This document shows, in pieces, positions 1 through 8,549 of a DNA stretch of 57,469 nt. The translations under genes were made by a program, and so were the position numbers. The stretch is from Thermoproteota archaeon (GTDB taxonomy: Archaea > Thermoproteota > Thermoprotei_A > Sulfolobales > Ignisphaeraceae): positions 1 through 57,469 of the forward strand of contig JAADCV010000002.1 of the NCBI GenBank assembly GCA_013154235.1. Reading direction: 5' to 3'. Every line of letters begins with the position of its first letter. The stretch's first letter is position 1. The notes under the pieces are model-generated. The model was not told where the DNA came from and did not search any database. It saw only the letters and a program-made list of their open reading frames with translations.

Positions 1-253
1 TTCCTAGCGTTCCCCATGTCGATAGCGGTGCTCAGCTCCTAGTTCGACGCACATGCATCCAAGCCTAACCCACCCCCCACACATAGCCGCCTTCATCGCG
101 GCGGTTGGGATCAAGCGGCTCTCCATCCCTCTCAGCGTTGATAGCATCGTGCACACCTCTTAGAGACGCTCTAGCAGCCCTGAACCTCCTAGCCTTCGCA
201 GTCGTGGAGAGCGAGCTAGCGGTGTCAAGAATGGGGTCAGGTTCGTAGCTGCG
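1..253. other. Non-coding or decayed sequence, possible 3' end of a gene
   Basis: No intact gene is visible. Frame 1 reads a short hydrophobic peptide that stops at base 42, which could be the last residues of a membrane protein that begins outside the window. Around 165-235 another short open stretch reads like a fragment of a hydrophobic helix, interrupted by stops. A small GC hairpin (GCCGC/GCGGC) lies near 90-107. Best read as decayed coding DNA. Confidence 0.3.
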
Positions 254-791
254 ATGAGGTTCGTAGCCTCTCTGCTCCTCATGGCTGGGCTCCTAGCGGC
301 GGCCCAGTACTTCATAGACATACCCTGCACCTACCTCGTGGGGATGCACTTCGTCCTACACGAGATGGATCCCGAGCACCATCTCGAGGCCCTTGCGAGC
401 GCTAAGCGGGTATCCAAGAGGATCCTTGCTTTCGAGCCTACGCTCAGCGGTGAAGAGATGTTCGTGAGGCTGTGGAGCATCTGGCGAAACGCTGCGAGAG
501 TGGTTGGGGGTTTCGAGGAGTATAGGCCTCCAGAGTACTGGCTTCAGCTACTGAAGGAGCTGAGCATGAACGTGATCGAGGTGAGGATCATTAGCTGGGG
601 AGACCTACGTGCTCCACGAGATCCTAGAGCGCATGGTGGTGTCGTGGACCGGGAACTGGAGGCGTAGAGGCGTACCCGAGAAGCATATTCGAGAACTCGA
701 GCAGTTCCTCAAAGACGCTGAGAGCAGGCCCCTCAAGTGGTCAGACGATGGTTGCATCGAAGAAAGTTGCAAGGATTGTTGGGGTCTATGA
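254..791 (+). pseudogene. Frameshifted SAM-dependent methyltransferase remnant
   Basis: The 254-667 frame encodes the back half of a class I methyltransferase. The stretch around HFVLHEMDPEHHLEAL resembles the motif after the SAM-binding strand, and VSKRILAFEP resembles the next strand. Near base 600 the recognisable sequence moves to another frame (609-791), which continues with a helical segment (ILERMVVSWTGNW, PEKHIRELEQFLKDAE). The N-terminal half with the glycine-rich SAM motif is missing, so the gene is both truncated and shifted. The exact break point cannot be fixed by eye. An alternative is two short overlapping genes, but the two pieces follow each other as one domain would. Confidence 0.55.
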
Positions 792-1466
792 GGTTGGTCT
801 AGAACCGTCGCTAGCTACTGCAAGAGGTCGACAATCTACTTGTCAAGGTCTTTCAAGGTTCTTGAGAGGCTGCTTAAATGGAATAGAGAGTAATGTAGGC
901 TGCTGCTTCCGGAGAAGGAGGTCGTATACGTAGTGAGATCGGTGTTTAGTCATAGGTACAAGCCCTATCTAGATGCAAGGCGAGGGAGTGGCTTCATAAC
1001 GTGCTTGACTCCTAAAGGGGGGCCGGGGATGATGAGCAGCTTGGGAGGCTTACCCGCGAGGGGATGAGCGAGATCAGGTGTGCTGGCCCTTCCCGACCCC
1101 TCGATCTCTTCGCGCTACTGGCTTATGAGTTACTTGCGTCTCCAGCGATGAGCTACGGTGCTGGAGACACATATCTATGCATTGTGCATACGGCGTACGG
1201 AGCCTGGGACTGCATTTGTTAGTTTCCTGAGTTCGCGACGCGGCTCGGTCTCAGGTATCTCATTAATGCTGTAAGTATCCTTGGTATTCTCAATTTGCTC
1301 TCTACTCTCTTTTAGCATATCGCCTTAGTGTTTGGGGGTCTACGGCTCGGGATATCCTCGATAGCAAGAGTGTAAAGAGGACTTAGCTGAGGTGATGAAA
1401 CATGGGTAGGAGCTGATGAGGAAATGAAGGGGTTGCAAGGGGTTTGTTAGTATAGCAAGGATCTCT
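792..1466. other. Gap with decayed open stretches
   Basis: No convincing intact gene. Around 1095-1220 a plus-strand frame reads an uninterrupted peptide of about 40 residues (LDLFALLAYELLA) that looks protein-like but has no clear start. C-box-like words (ATGATGA near 1029, GTGATGA near 1392) occur without properly spaced D boxes. The region continues the gene decay seen upstream. Confidence 0.3.
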
Positions 1467-1703
1467 TTGGGGGAGGTGGATAATGCTGTAGTTGACTTAA
1501 TAGTGAGGTTGTGGCTAAGCTATGGTGAGGGAGTAGTTGTGGTGAGTAGTACTGTAAAGCTGCGTATCTCTAGGAGGGTTCTCAAAAGACTTCTCTGTGC
1601 AGTAGGTACTAGACCATCCACGGGTCTTGACGAGGTTCTGGAAAAGTACTCTGAGAATGTAGAGAAGGACGTGCTAGAGGAGTTCCTTAGCGAGAGGAGG
1701 TAG
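1467..1703 (+). CDS. Putative antitoxin partner of a PIN toxin
   Basis: This 78-residue protein starts at a TTG and ends 8 bases before the PIN-domain gene that follows on the same strand, the usual layout of a VapBC pair. It has a hydrophobic beta-like N-terminal part (VVVVSSTVKLRISRRVLKRL) and a charged helical C-terminus (EVLEKYSENVEKDVLEEFL). No DNA-binding fold is recognised with confidence. The antitoxin role is inferred only from size, acidic C-terminus and position. Confidence 0.55.
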   Translation: MGEVDNAVVDLIVRLWLSYGEGVVVVSSTVKLRISRRVLKRLLCAVGTRPSTGLDEVLEKYSENVEKDVLEEFLSERR

Positions 1704-1711
1704 TCGCGGTA

Positions 1712-2152
1712 TTGAACCTCGTTATCGATGTATCGGTCTTCATAGATAGGCTATTCATCTACAGCGAAGAGCGTAGCAATAGAGCACGAAACGTGTTTAG
1801 AATCGTAGACCAAAGAGGTTACAACATATTCGAGCCACAGGTATTCGGTATTGAACTAGCTTCCCAGTTGATCCGGAGGAAGCCTAGGAATATAGCTGAG
1901 AGGATATACAACGAAGTGATGGAGAGAATCATCTTAGTTGAGGAGATAGAGTACGACCTACTCCTAGACGTAGCGCTCAAGACCGGTTGTAGAGCTATAG
2001 ACACGTACTACATCGCTACAGCTAGTGTAGTCGATGGGATACTGATTAGCGCTGATAAGGTGATGGTCGCTAATGCGAGGAGGTATGGGATAGATGCGTA
2101 CTATATACACGATGCTAGAGAATACAGCGGGCTAATGTCAAAACTACAGTAA
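1712..2152 (+). CDS. PIN-domain ribonuclease toxin (VapC-like)
   Basis: The 146-residue length is typical of a PIN domain. The four acidic positions expected for metal-dependent RNA cleavage are present: the Asp of VIDVSVFID at the N-terminus, a Glu in the FGIELASQL helix, the Asp of CRAIDTYYIATA and the Asp of ISADKVM near the C-terminus. The TTG start lies 8 bases after the stop of the small upstream gene, consistent with co-transcription as a toxin-antitoxin pair. Nothing points to inactivation. The RNA target cannot be read from the sequence. Confidence 0.85.
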   Translation: MNLVIDVSVFIDRLFIYSEERSNRARNVFRIVDQRGYNIFEPQVFGIELASQLIRRKPRNIAERIYNEVMERIILVEEIEYDLLLDVALKTGCRAIDTYYIATASVVDGILISADKVMVANARRYGIDAYYIHDAREYSGLMSKLQ

Positions 2153-2431
2153 TTCAACTCGTTTCAGCCTTATCTATCGCTACACTAGTATTGCGTTACT
2201 CCCAGGGTCTGTGTAGCCCCTTAACCCCTCCATCCCCAAGTTTCTGAGCCACTTTCTCACAATCTTCAACACTAATCCGCTACCGAGCATCTACACTACT
2301 AAGGACTAGATCTTAGGTTATCGTTCATTAATTGCTAGCCGTATCCGTCACATCAGTACTGATAGTTTAGTGTGTGGAATGCACCCGCTAGACTTATCGT
2401 GCATCGCACGAAGCTGTATGTGGGTAGAGGT

Positions 2432-2539
2432 ATGGCTAGAACTGCTTGTGTTAGATACGAGAACGGTGCGCTCTCTAGGTGTTGTTTAGAGGGTTGCGGC
2501 TCTAGCTACTTGATCGAGGGTTCTATCTATGTAGTTTCT
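2432..2539 (+). pseudogene. Remnant resembling a DUF104-type antitoxin
   Basis: An ATG at 2432 opens a 35-codon frame beginning MARTACVRYENGALSR. The VRYENGAL part resembles the N-terminal beta strand of small archaeal DUF104 antitoxins (irvrYenGvLkPL), but the Pro-Leu and the following acidic turn are replaced by a cysteine-rich stretch, and the frame runs into the 3' end of the opposing suf gene. It looks like a decayed fragment. The preceding 2153-2431 contains no gene I can recognise. Confidence 0.35.
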
Positions 2540-3703
2540 TAGCCTGCTAGGCATGTTCTCGATTCCTATTTCGAGAAAGCCGCGGACGATTATGGATGTA
2601 GCTTCGTTCTCGGAGAATCCCTTGCTCATCAGGTACTCTACTTCGTCTCTCGAGATTGTTCCTATAGCAGCTTCGTGCGTTAGCATAGCTTCCTTAACGA
2701 GGCTTCTTATCGAGGGTATGGCCTCAGCGAGGCTCTCGCTCGAGAGCTTGAGAGCCTTGCAGTCTATGTGTCCTCTACCAACGTTCTTAGCCACTAGCTC
2801 CCCTCTTAGCCATACCCTAGAGCTATCAGCTACCAGGGCTCTCGAAGCTACTTCGCCACGGCTATCCACACCCTCGATGATCACCCTGCCACCGATATCT
2901 AGAGTTGATGAGCTTCGCGCGGATACGATGGATGTTAGGTAGGCTCTAGCGTTAGATCCTCGGAGTATTGCTGTAGGGAACATCTGTAGGCTCCTAGCGC
3001 TCCCGAGATGAACGTAGTAGTTAACGAACTCGCCGCCGTCCTCAACGATAGCTGCAGCTCTAGGCCTAACATCTACACCCTCCCTCCAGCGGTGAACCAT
3101 CGTGAACGTTAGCCTAGCTCCCTTACCAACGTAGAACTCCGATACCCCTATGTGGAGAGCGCGCGTCGGCATTGCCCAGCACGCGGTCACGAGGTTTAGC
3201 TCAGCACCCTCCTCAACAACGACGATGTTGTGAACCAGCTGCGCAGTCCCCGGTCTATGTATGTAGAGGCACGCGCTAATGGGCTCCCTAACTCGGGTGC
3301 CCCTAGGCACGTATATGAAGTAGCCGTGCCTCCCGAAAAGCTCCGTGAACGCCGTATACTTATCGCTGTCGACCAGAATTGCTCTCCAGAGGTATTTCTC
3401 GACCCATGGAAGCTTCGCAGCAGCCTCCTCGATACTCATCACCATTACCCCTAGCTCAGCTAATCTCCTAGACACGGCGGTGTAAACATCTCCGCGATCT
3501 ACCTGTAGGTATGTAGCTGGGCTGCTCTCGAGATCTAGCCCGAGCTCCTTAGCCGAGCTAAGAGCTTCGCGAGGCGCTGAAGATATGTGGCTAGCTACGG
3601 TCCTAGACTCCCCGATTACCGAAGCCGCGACCTTTCCAAGGTCTATGTCTGGGCCGTAGGGAGATGCCTTGGTTAGAGCTCTCCACGCGAGCTCCTTGAG
3701 CAC
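2486..3703 (-). CDS. sufB: SUF system scaffold protein (SufB/SufD family)
   Basis: This 405-residue protein belongs to the SufB/SufD beta-helix family that, with the ATPase SufC, builds Fe-S clusters in the cytoplasm. The C-terminal region carries the family signature: GRGHIDCKALKLSS, then LTHEAAIG, then YLMSKGFSENEA. A cysteine (about residue 315) sits where SufB has a functional Cys, and a histidine lies in the THEA motif, so it is closer to SufB in function even though a separate SufD is not present here. It follows sufC by 4 bases on the minus strand and is the last gene of a three-gene operon. A single SufB/D protein would act as a homodimer, as in minimal archaeal SufBC systems. Confidence 0.85.
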   Translation of the reverse strand: MLKELAWRALTKASPYGPDIDLGKVAASVIGESRTVASHISSAPREALSSAKELGLDLESSPATYLQVDRGDVYTAVSRRLAELGVMVMSIEEAAAKLPWVEKYLWRAILVDSDKYTAFTELFGRHGYFIYVPRGTRVREPISACLYIHRPGTAQLVHNIVVVEEGAELNLVTACWAMPTRALHIGVSEFYVGKGARLTFTMVHRWREGVDVRPRAAAIVEDGGEFVNYYVHLGSARSLQMFPTAILRGSNARAYLTSIVSARSSSTLDIGGRVIIEGVDSRGEVASRALVADSSRVWLRGELVAKNVGRGHIDCKALKLSSESLAEAIPSIRSLVKEAMLTHEAAIGTISRDEVEYLMSKGFSENEATSIIVRGFLEIGIENMPSRLRNYIDRTLDQVARAATL

Positions 3704-3707
3704 GGCT

Positions 3708-4427
3708 CTACGCAGAGCTGCTCACCTTAGCTAGAGCGCTGTAACCCTCGCTAACCACCCTCTCGAGAATAGATGGATCGCCGCTGCACACAATCCTGCC
3801 TCTCACCATTACGTGCACCACGTCTATCCTAGGCAGGAACCTGGCTATGGCGCCACCGTGCGTCACGATGAGTATCGAGGATCCGTGGGAACGGAGCTCC
3901 TCGACAATCCTAGCTATAGCCCTAACCCCCTCGATATCCACACCCGAGTCAGGCTCGTCGAGAAGGGCTACGCGAGGCTTCTGAACGACTAGCGTAAGCA
4001 CCTCGAACTTCTTAGCTTCGCCACCACTAAACCCATGGAAGAGATCCCTATCAAGCAAATGATCTATTCCCAGCGCTCTAGCATAGCTCTCGACATCGCC
4101 TTCGAAGCCGTGGATTTTCCTAAGCCTCTCTAGGAAGTACCTAGCCTTAACGCTAACACGGGGAGGTAGCTGGTGAGCTATGCCGATACCCTTCCTAGCC
4201 CTCTCGTGTGGAGGCAGCCCGCTAACGTCCTCGCCATCAAGCAAGACCCTACCTCCGTGAATAACGTAGCTGCCCACGCCCGCAACGACCCTGAGCAGCG
4301 TAGTCTTGCCAGCGCCATTGGGACCCATAAGCAGGTTGATCTCCCTAGGTCCTAGCTCTAGATCCACGCCTCTCAACACGAGCTTTCCGCTCACCGAAGC
4401 TACGAGCTTCTCGACGCGAAGCCTCAT
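3708..4427 (-). CDS. sufC: SUF system ATPase SufC
   Basis: This 239-residue ABC-class ATPase has the Walker A motif GPNGAGKTT near residue 35, the signature FSGGEAKKFEVL near 135, the Walker B LLDEPDSGVD, and the switch His in VTHGG. SGGEkK and LDEPDSG-D are diagnostic of SufC rather than of transporter ATPases. It would power Fe-S cluster assembly on the SufB/D scaffold encoded just downstream. Its ATG overlaps the stop of the upstream regulator by 4 bases (4424-4427), so the two are almost certainly translated from one message. Confidence 0.93.
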   Translation of the reverse strand: MRLRVEKLVASVSGKLVLRGVDLELGPREINLLMGPNGAGKTTLLRVVAGVGSYVIHGGRVLLDGEDVSGLPPHERARKGIGIAHQLPPRVSVKARYFLERLRKIHGFEGDVESYARALGIDHLLDRDLFHGFSGGEAKKFEVLTLVVQKPRVALLDEPDSGVDIEGVRAIARIVEELRSHGSSILIVTHGGAIARFLPRIDVVHVMVRGRIVCSGDPSILERVVSEGYSALAKVSSSA

Positions 4428-4996
4428 CTAGAACCGCCCGCTAAGCTCCTTAGGCAGCACCCAGGGCACTCGATAGGCTCGAGCCTCATCGGGCATGAGG
4501 AGCAGTCGCATCCGCACCCCCTAAGGGCCCTAGCTACGTCTACCGGTAAGTGCCTAGGCTTGATAATAGCGTCCAGCTCTATGTCAAGGCTCTTAACCCC
4601 TCTGACTCTAGAGAGGATCTTGTTGACAAACGCCTCAACCTCTCTAGGATCCCTGTAGAGTACGAGCATCGAGACGTTCCTGCTACCACCCTTAACGCTA
4701 GCCATAACGATTCGCGGGCACTCGCACAGCTTGGACAGGTCGCTATAAGCAGCGATAACATCCTCGACTAGAGCATTCACGAAAGCTAGCCTAAGGCCTA
4801 GGCTACGGGGATCGACAAGGGCAGAGACCTTTGCAACCCCTGAATCTACGAGCCTCTTAATCCTAGCCCTAACGCTTGGGTGAGTAAGCCCGACAGCGCG
4901 AGCAATATCAACAAGGCTCTTCCTTCCATCTTCCTGAAGCAGCGCGAGTATCTCCAGATCAATCCTATCAATATCTACGACTCTCGAAGTACTCAC
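4424..4996 (-). CDS. Lrp/AsnC-type regulator with cysteine-rich tail
   Basis: From the GTG at 4996 the protein is about 190 residues: an AsnC-type HTH (DRIDLEILALLQEDGRKS, then LTHPSVRARIKRLV) and a ligand-binding-like domain. The tail holds seven cysteines in 22 residues (C-x-C-x-C-x2-C-x8-C-x2-C-C). The ORF track starts at 5086, but a TATA box at 5031-5040 lies inside that extension, so the GTG at 4996 is the better start. Gene overlap with sufC and the Cys tail suggest a metal- or Fe-S-responsive regulator of its own SUF operon. The HTH is clear, whereas the sensing role is inference. The Cys pattern is not the classical TRASH motif. Confidence 0.8.
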   Translation of the reverse strand: MSTSRVVDIDRIDLEILALLQEDGRKSLVDIARAVGLTHPSVRARIKRLVDSGVAKVSALVDPRSLGLRLAFVNALVEDVIAAYSDLSKLCECPRIVMASVKGGSRNVSMLVLYRDPREVEAFVNKILSRVRGVKSLDIELDAIIKPRHLPVDVARALRGCGCDCSSCPMRLEPIECPGCCLRSLAGGSR

Positions 4997-5028
4997 CCTA
5001 GATACACCTACAAATCGTAGGGGAGACA

Positions 5029-5042
5029 CCCTATAAATCTTT
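5029..5042 (-). promoter_or_regulatory. TATA-box promoter of the regulator-sufC-sufB operon
   Basis: On the minus strand the sequence reads AAAGATTTATAGGG, a good archaeal TATA element. Transcription would begin about 25 bases downstream, near 5010, leaving a leader of roughly 15 bases before the GTG at 4996. This position argues against the longer ORF-track start at 5086. Confidence 0.6.
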
Positions 5043-5436
5043 CCAAATGTAGAACGATCTAAGAAGAGCCTACGCAGAGAATACAATCACCTAGCTAAGC
5101 CTAGCGCCTTCTGCAACCCACTGCCTGCATCTATCGTCGTAGGCTAGCGTAGCGCATGCGAGTTCCCGCGCGTGGAGTCCCTAAGTCTAGTGGTGCGAGG
5201 CTGTGTCCCTCTAGCTACGCTGCTCGCGGCCCCGTTCTCTAGCTCTAGCTATGGGGGTGCTGTGCTCTTGCTCTAGTCCATGTGCGCATCGATATAAATG
5301 CTGGTTTTGCGTGTTTCCCTCTACGTGGAGGAGGTGTGTGAGTGAGTGGATTGGAGTTTTGGTAGGATGCTAGTGGGGATCTATGATGCGTTCGCGTAAA
5401 TATGGATCTTATGCGGGTTAATACCGGTTATATACT

Positions 5437-5498
5437 TGGACATCTGTCCACAGTTATTCAATTCTTGCGCGTGGTGATGTAAGTACATTTGTCCACAT
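5437..5498. promoter_or_regulatory. Candidate operator: inverted repeat plus direct half-site
   Basis: The 5087-5729 gap has no gene I trust, but its second half is AT-rich. At 5437-5450 there is a perfect inverted repeat TGGACA-TC-TGTCCA. A second TGTCCA half-site in a similar context (ACATTTGTCCACATTTAT against ACATCTGTCCACAGTTAT) begins 45 bases later. AT-rich TATA-like stretches follow at about 5545-5590 and 5645-5653. The layout suits control of the HTH gene at 5730. Confidence 0.4.
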
Positions 5499-5729
5499 TT
5501 ATGTAGTTGGATGTGCTTCGCTCGCTCTTTGTCTACTAGGATACTTGTATCGCTTATAGAGTTATATATACAATTATGTGTATATGGTTCCTCGGGTAGA
5601 TATATGCCTTGTTGTGCACTGTGATTAACAACTATGCATAAGACATACTTATACGCATGCGTTTCCAAGGATATAGCGGTGTCTAGGCGGGGGACGTAGA
5701 TCCATGGATGGGTGTGAGGCGGGTGAGAA

Positions 5730-6242
5730 ATGACTCCGGCTCTATCGATGAAGCGCGTGGAGTACGTGAATGCAATGCGCGAGGTGGCTAGGAGCTTGGA
5801 TGTTGTGCTCGAGAACAGCATTAGGAGGTCTATCTACGAGTACACGCTCGCTAACGGCTTTGCGGTATTTAACGAGATCTGGAAGGCTCTAAAGAAGTCG
5901 AAAGCCACTATTAACTGGCACATAAAGATTCTCAAACGGAGCGGCATCGTGGAGGAGATAAGGCTGCTTAAGTACCGCATCATATACGTGAAGAGGTTCG
6001 AGCACGTCGCCATAAAGAGGTTTCTCTGCGAGAAGAAGCCTAGCGGTGGCTACAGATGGGAGAGGATAAGGAGGCTCCTAACGGACCTCTGCTACAACGA
6101 TGATATCGAGAGTCTAGCCGGTAGATACGGGTTGAGCAGCGACGAGGTTGAGGGGCTCAAGAAGCTGCTGAACGCGTTTGTCGACGGGGCTCGCGGCGCT
6201 GCATGCGCTAGGAAGCTAGCTAGGTTATCCTGTAGCGAGTAG
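5730..6242 (+). CDS. Winged-helix (ArsR-like) transcriptional regulator
   Basis: This 170-residue protein has a winged helix in its first half: SIRRSIYEYTLANGFAVFNEIW, then KSKATINWHIKILKRSGIVEE as the recognition helix and wing. The C-terminal half is helical and charged, with a second HTH-like stretch (SLAGRYGLSSDEVEGLKKLL). A few cysteines lie in the second half but form no clear motif. It lies between an AT-rich control region and the convergent hypF gene, whose 3' end it overlaps by 18 bases. Autoregulation through the 5437-5498 repeats is possible. The ligand is unknown. Confidence 0.75.
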   Translation: MTPALSMKRVEYVNAMREVARSLDVVLENSIRRSIYEYTLANGFAVFNEIWKALKKSKATINWHIKILKRSGIVEEIRLLKYRIIYVKRFEHVAIKRFLCEKKPSGGYRWERIRRLLTDLCYNDDIESLAGRYGLSSDEVEGLKKLLNAFVDGARGAACARKLARLSCSE

Positions 6243-8540
6243 CTTCGCAGCTACGTACCCTATTTGCCCCAGCGCTACACCTCCATCGTTTGGCGGCACT
6301 CTCCTCGGCAAACACACCTCTATCCCTCGAGCTCTCAGAACCCTCTCTATCCCTTCAACAATGTAGTCGTTCACGGCTGCGCCACCTCCTAGAACCACAG
6401 TTCTGTACCTAGATGCGTATCTAGCTGCTATCTCGCCAAGTCCCTCGCCTAGGCGTAGCAGGAAGGTTCTAGCGATGTCTTCAGCTCTCTCCCCAGCCTC
6501 TATGGCGCTCACGACAGACTTTATCAGGTCCGAGGTTGATACCCTAGGCACGTCCCCCGCTACGATCCTCGGTCTTGGGAACCACTCTAGCTCCCTCCCT
6601 CTCCTCGCTACAGCTTCTAGCAGTATAGCTGGCTCACCCTCGTAGCTCCTATACCTACACACGCCAAGCATTGCCGACACAGCGTCTACAACCCTACCTG
6701 TAGATGATGAGGGTACGTACCTACCAGCCTCAACGCTTCTAGCAACGGCCTCGATCTCTAGCCAGCCCATGGGGAGCCCCTTCTCGAGCCCTAGGGATCT
6801 AGCGATCTCTAGAGCTCTGCTAGCTCCAAACGCCTTGAGTAGGCAGGCCGCAGCTATTCGGCTTGGGTAGATAGCGTCTCTATCGCTTGTCTGAGGGATG
6901 GGTTCTAGGGACCCTACCCTCCTCCACGAGCCCCACCTAACCTCGATAACCTCACCGCCCCACACGGTTCCGTCAGCGCCGTAGCCAACGCCATCCATCG
7001 CTATGCCGAGCACCTCCAGACCTAGTCCCCGGTCTACAGCTGTGGAGATAACGTGAGCTAGGTGGTGCTGAACCTCGACAACCTCGCACCCATGCCTAGA
7101 GCTAAGCTCCTCAGCTAGGCTCCTAGATGAGTAGCTAGGGTGCATATCTATAGCGATGACGGAGCGACTCAGATCCACTCTATAGCTCCTAGCTAGGAAA
7201 GATACCTCTCGCTCCAGATCCTCTAGAGCTTCAGCGCTATCCAAATCACCTATGTATGGGGTTAGAGCAGCTCTATCACCTATACCTACACCAGCGTTCG
7301 TCTGCAGCTGAGCCCCTAGAGCGATGACTGGCTTAGGCAGCTCGGCGGGTAGCTTGATCCAGGTAGGGGCGTAGCCACGGCCTAGCCTTAGGAGCACTAG
7401 CCTCCCTCGCGTAAACCTAGCTACCGAGTCGTCGACTCTATGAACTATCTCCCTATCGTGGTTAAGCACGTAGTCCACAACATCCCTAAGCCTCTCCCTA
7501 ACGCACTCGCTATCCCTACACATCGGCTCTCCATGAACGTTGCCGCTGGTCATCACCAGAAACCTATCCCTAGTCTCCTGAAGAAGGAGGTAGTGAAGCG
7601 GTGTGTAGGGAAGGAACACGCCCTCTACATCCATCCCTGGCGACACGCTTGGTGCAACCGGGCTACCGCTTCTCTTGGGCAGGAGCAGTATCGGTCTCTC
7701 AGCGCTCTGAAGAATCGCCTTAGCACGATCGCTCATCTCTACGAGCCTAGACGCAACATCTGTATCCAGGGCCATGACCGCGAAGGGCTTCGTAGGCCTA
7801 CGCTTCCTCTCCCTAAGCTTCCTAACAACATCGTCGTCGCTAGCTAGGCAAGCTACGTGGTACCCTCCCAAGCCCTTGACCGCAACTATGAACCCCTCCT
7901 CGATTAGCCTAGCAGCTTCCCTCAGGGGGTCTCTGCACTCTATCCTCTCACCATCTACGGTCTCCAGCCATAGCCTAGGGCCGCATCTAGGGCAGCTAAT
8001 GCCCTGCGCATGAAACCTCCTAACGTTGTTAGGGTCTCTATACTCAGAGAGACACTGCTCGCAGAGCGGGAAGTCGTTCATCGAAGTATTCTCTCTATCA
8101 TACGGAACGCTCCTCATCATCGAGTAGCGCGGGCCGCACCAAGCGCACGAGTTGAAGGGGTATCTAAACCTCCTATCACTAGGGTCGAGAACCTCTCGAA
8201 GGCAGTGCTCACACATAGCTAGATCCGGAGGTATGGCAGAGGGCTTGAAGATCCTCGACTCGCTCCTCAGTATAGAAAACCTGTTGAAACCCCTAGGCTT
8301 CACCCTCTCAACGATAATCTCCTCGATTCTAGCAGGCGGCGGGAGCCACCTAGCGAAACAGGTGAAGAACCTCGAGATATCCTCATCGCTTCCCTCAACC
8401 CATATCTCTACCTCTGAACCACCAACGTTCCTAACGAAACCCTTAACGCCAGAGTCCCTCGCAGCACGATAAACAGCAGGTCTAAACCCAACTCCCTGGA
8501 CAAGCCCTGCAACAACTATCCTCAGGGCGGTTCTAGCCAT
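6225..8540 (-). CDS. hypF: [NiFe]-hydrogenase maturation carbamoyltransferase HypF
   Basis: HypF transfers the carbamoyl group of carbamoyl phosphate to the C-terminal Cys of HypE, the first step in making the cyanide ligands of the NiFe centre. At 771 residues it has the full domain set: acylphosphatase-like (residues 1-90, GVGFRP and VRNVGG), two C4 zinc fingers (about 108-185, CEHC...CAWC and CEQC...CPRC), a YrdC-like domain (about 200-370, KGLGGYHVAC, KRRPTKPFAVM) and a Kae1-like domain (about 390-771, HHLAHV, DGVGYGADGTVWGGE, VVLGGGAAVND). It is 9 bases downstream of hypE in the same operon. The membrane-bound hydrogenase at 42-52 kb is the obvious client. Confidence 0.96.
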   Translation of the reverse strand: MARTALRIVVAGLVQGVGFRPAVYRAARDSGVKGFVRNVGGSEVEIWVEGSDEDISRFFTCFARWLPPPARIEEIIVERVKPRGFNRFSILRSESRIFKPSAIPPDLAMCEHCLREVLDPSDRRFRYPFNSCAWCGPRYSMMRSVPYDRENTSMNDFPLCEQCLSEYRDPNNVRRFHAQGISCPRCGPRLWLETVDGERIECRDPLREAARLIEEGFIVAVKGLGGYHVACLASDDDVVRKLRERKRRPTKPFAVMALDTDVASRLVEMSDRAKAILQSAERPILLLPKRSGSPVAPSVSPGMDVEGVFLPYTPLHYLLLQETRDRFLVMTSGNVHGEPMCRDSECVRERLRDVVDYVLNHDREIVHRVDDSVARFTRGRLVLLRLGRGYAPTWIKLPAELPKPVIALGAQLQTNAGVGIGDRAALTPYIGDLDSAEALEDLEREVSFLARSYRVDLSRSVIAIDMHPSYSSRSLAEELSSRHGCEVVEVQHHLAHVISTAVDRGLGLEVLGIAMDGVGYGADGTVWGGEVIEVRWGSWRRVGSLEPIPQTSDRDAIYPSRIAAACLLKAFGASRALEIARSLGLEKGLPMGWLEIEAVARSVEAGRYVPSSSTGRVVDAVSAMLGVCRYRSYEGEPAILLEAVARRGRELEWFPRPRIVAGDVPRVSTSDLIKSVVSAIEAGERAEDIARTFLLRLGEGLGEIAARYASRYRTVVLGGGAAVNDYIVEGIERVLRARGIEVCLPRRVPPNDGGVALGQIGYVAAKLLATG

Positions 8541-8549
8541 CGAGATCCC

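Noticed and set aside
1020-1430. C/D-box sRNAs at ATGATGA (1029) and GTGATGA (1392)
   Set aside because: No D boxes at correct distances.
4997-5086. Longer N-terminus of the Lrp-type regulator
   Set aside because: The TATA box at 5031-5040 lies inside it, and the HTH domain begins just after GTG 4996.
5440-5500. Replication origin based on TGTCCACA words
   Set aside because: No Orc1/Cdc6 gene, no ORB-like long repeats and no unwinding element beyond general AT-richness.
5381-5821. 146-residue minus-strand ORF
   Set aside because: Composition is unlike a protein of this organism (many His, Ser, Tyr, Ile from AT-rich DNA), and it overlaps the regulator gene and its control region.
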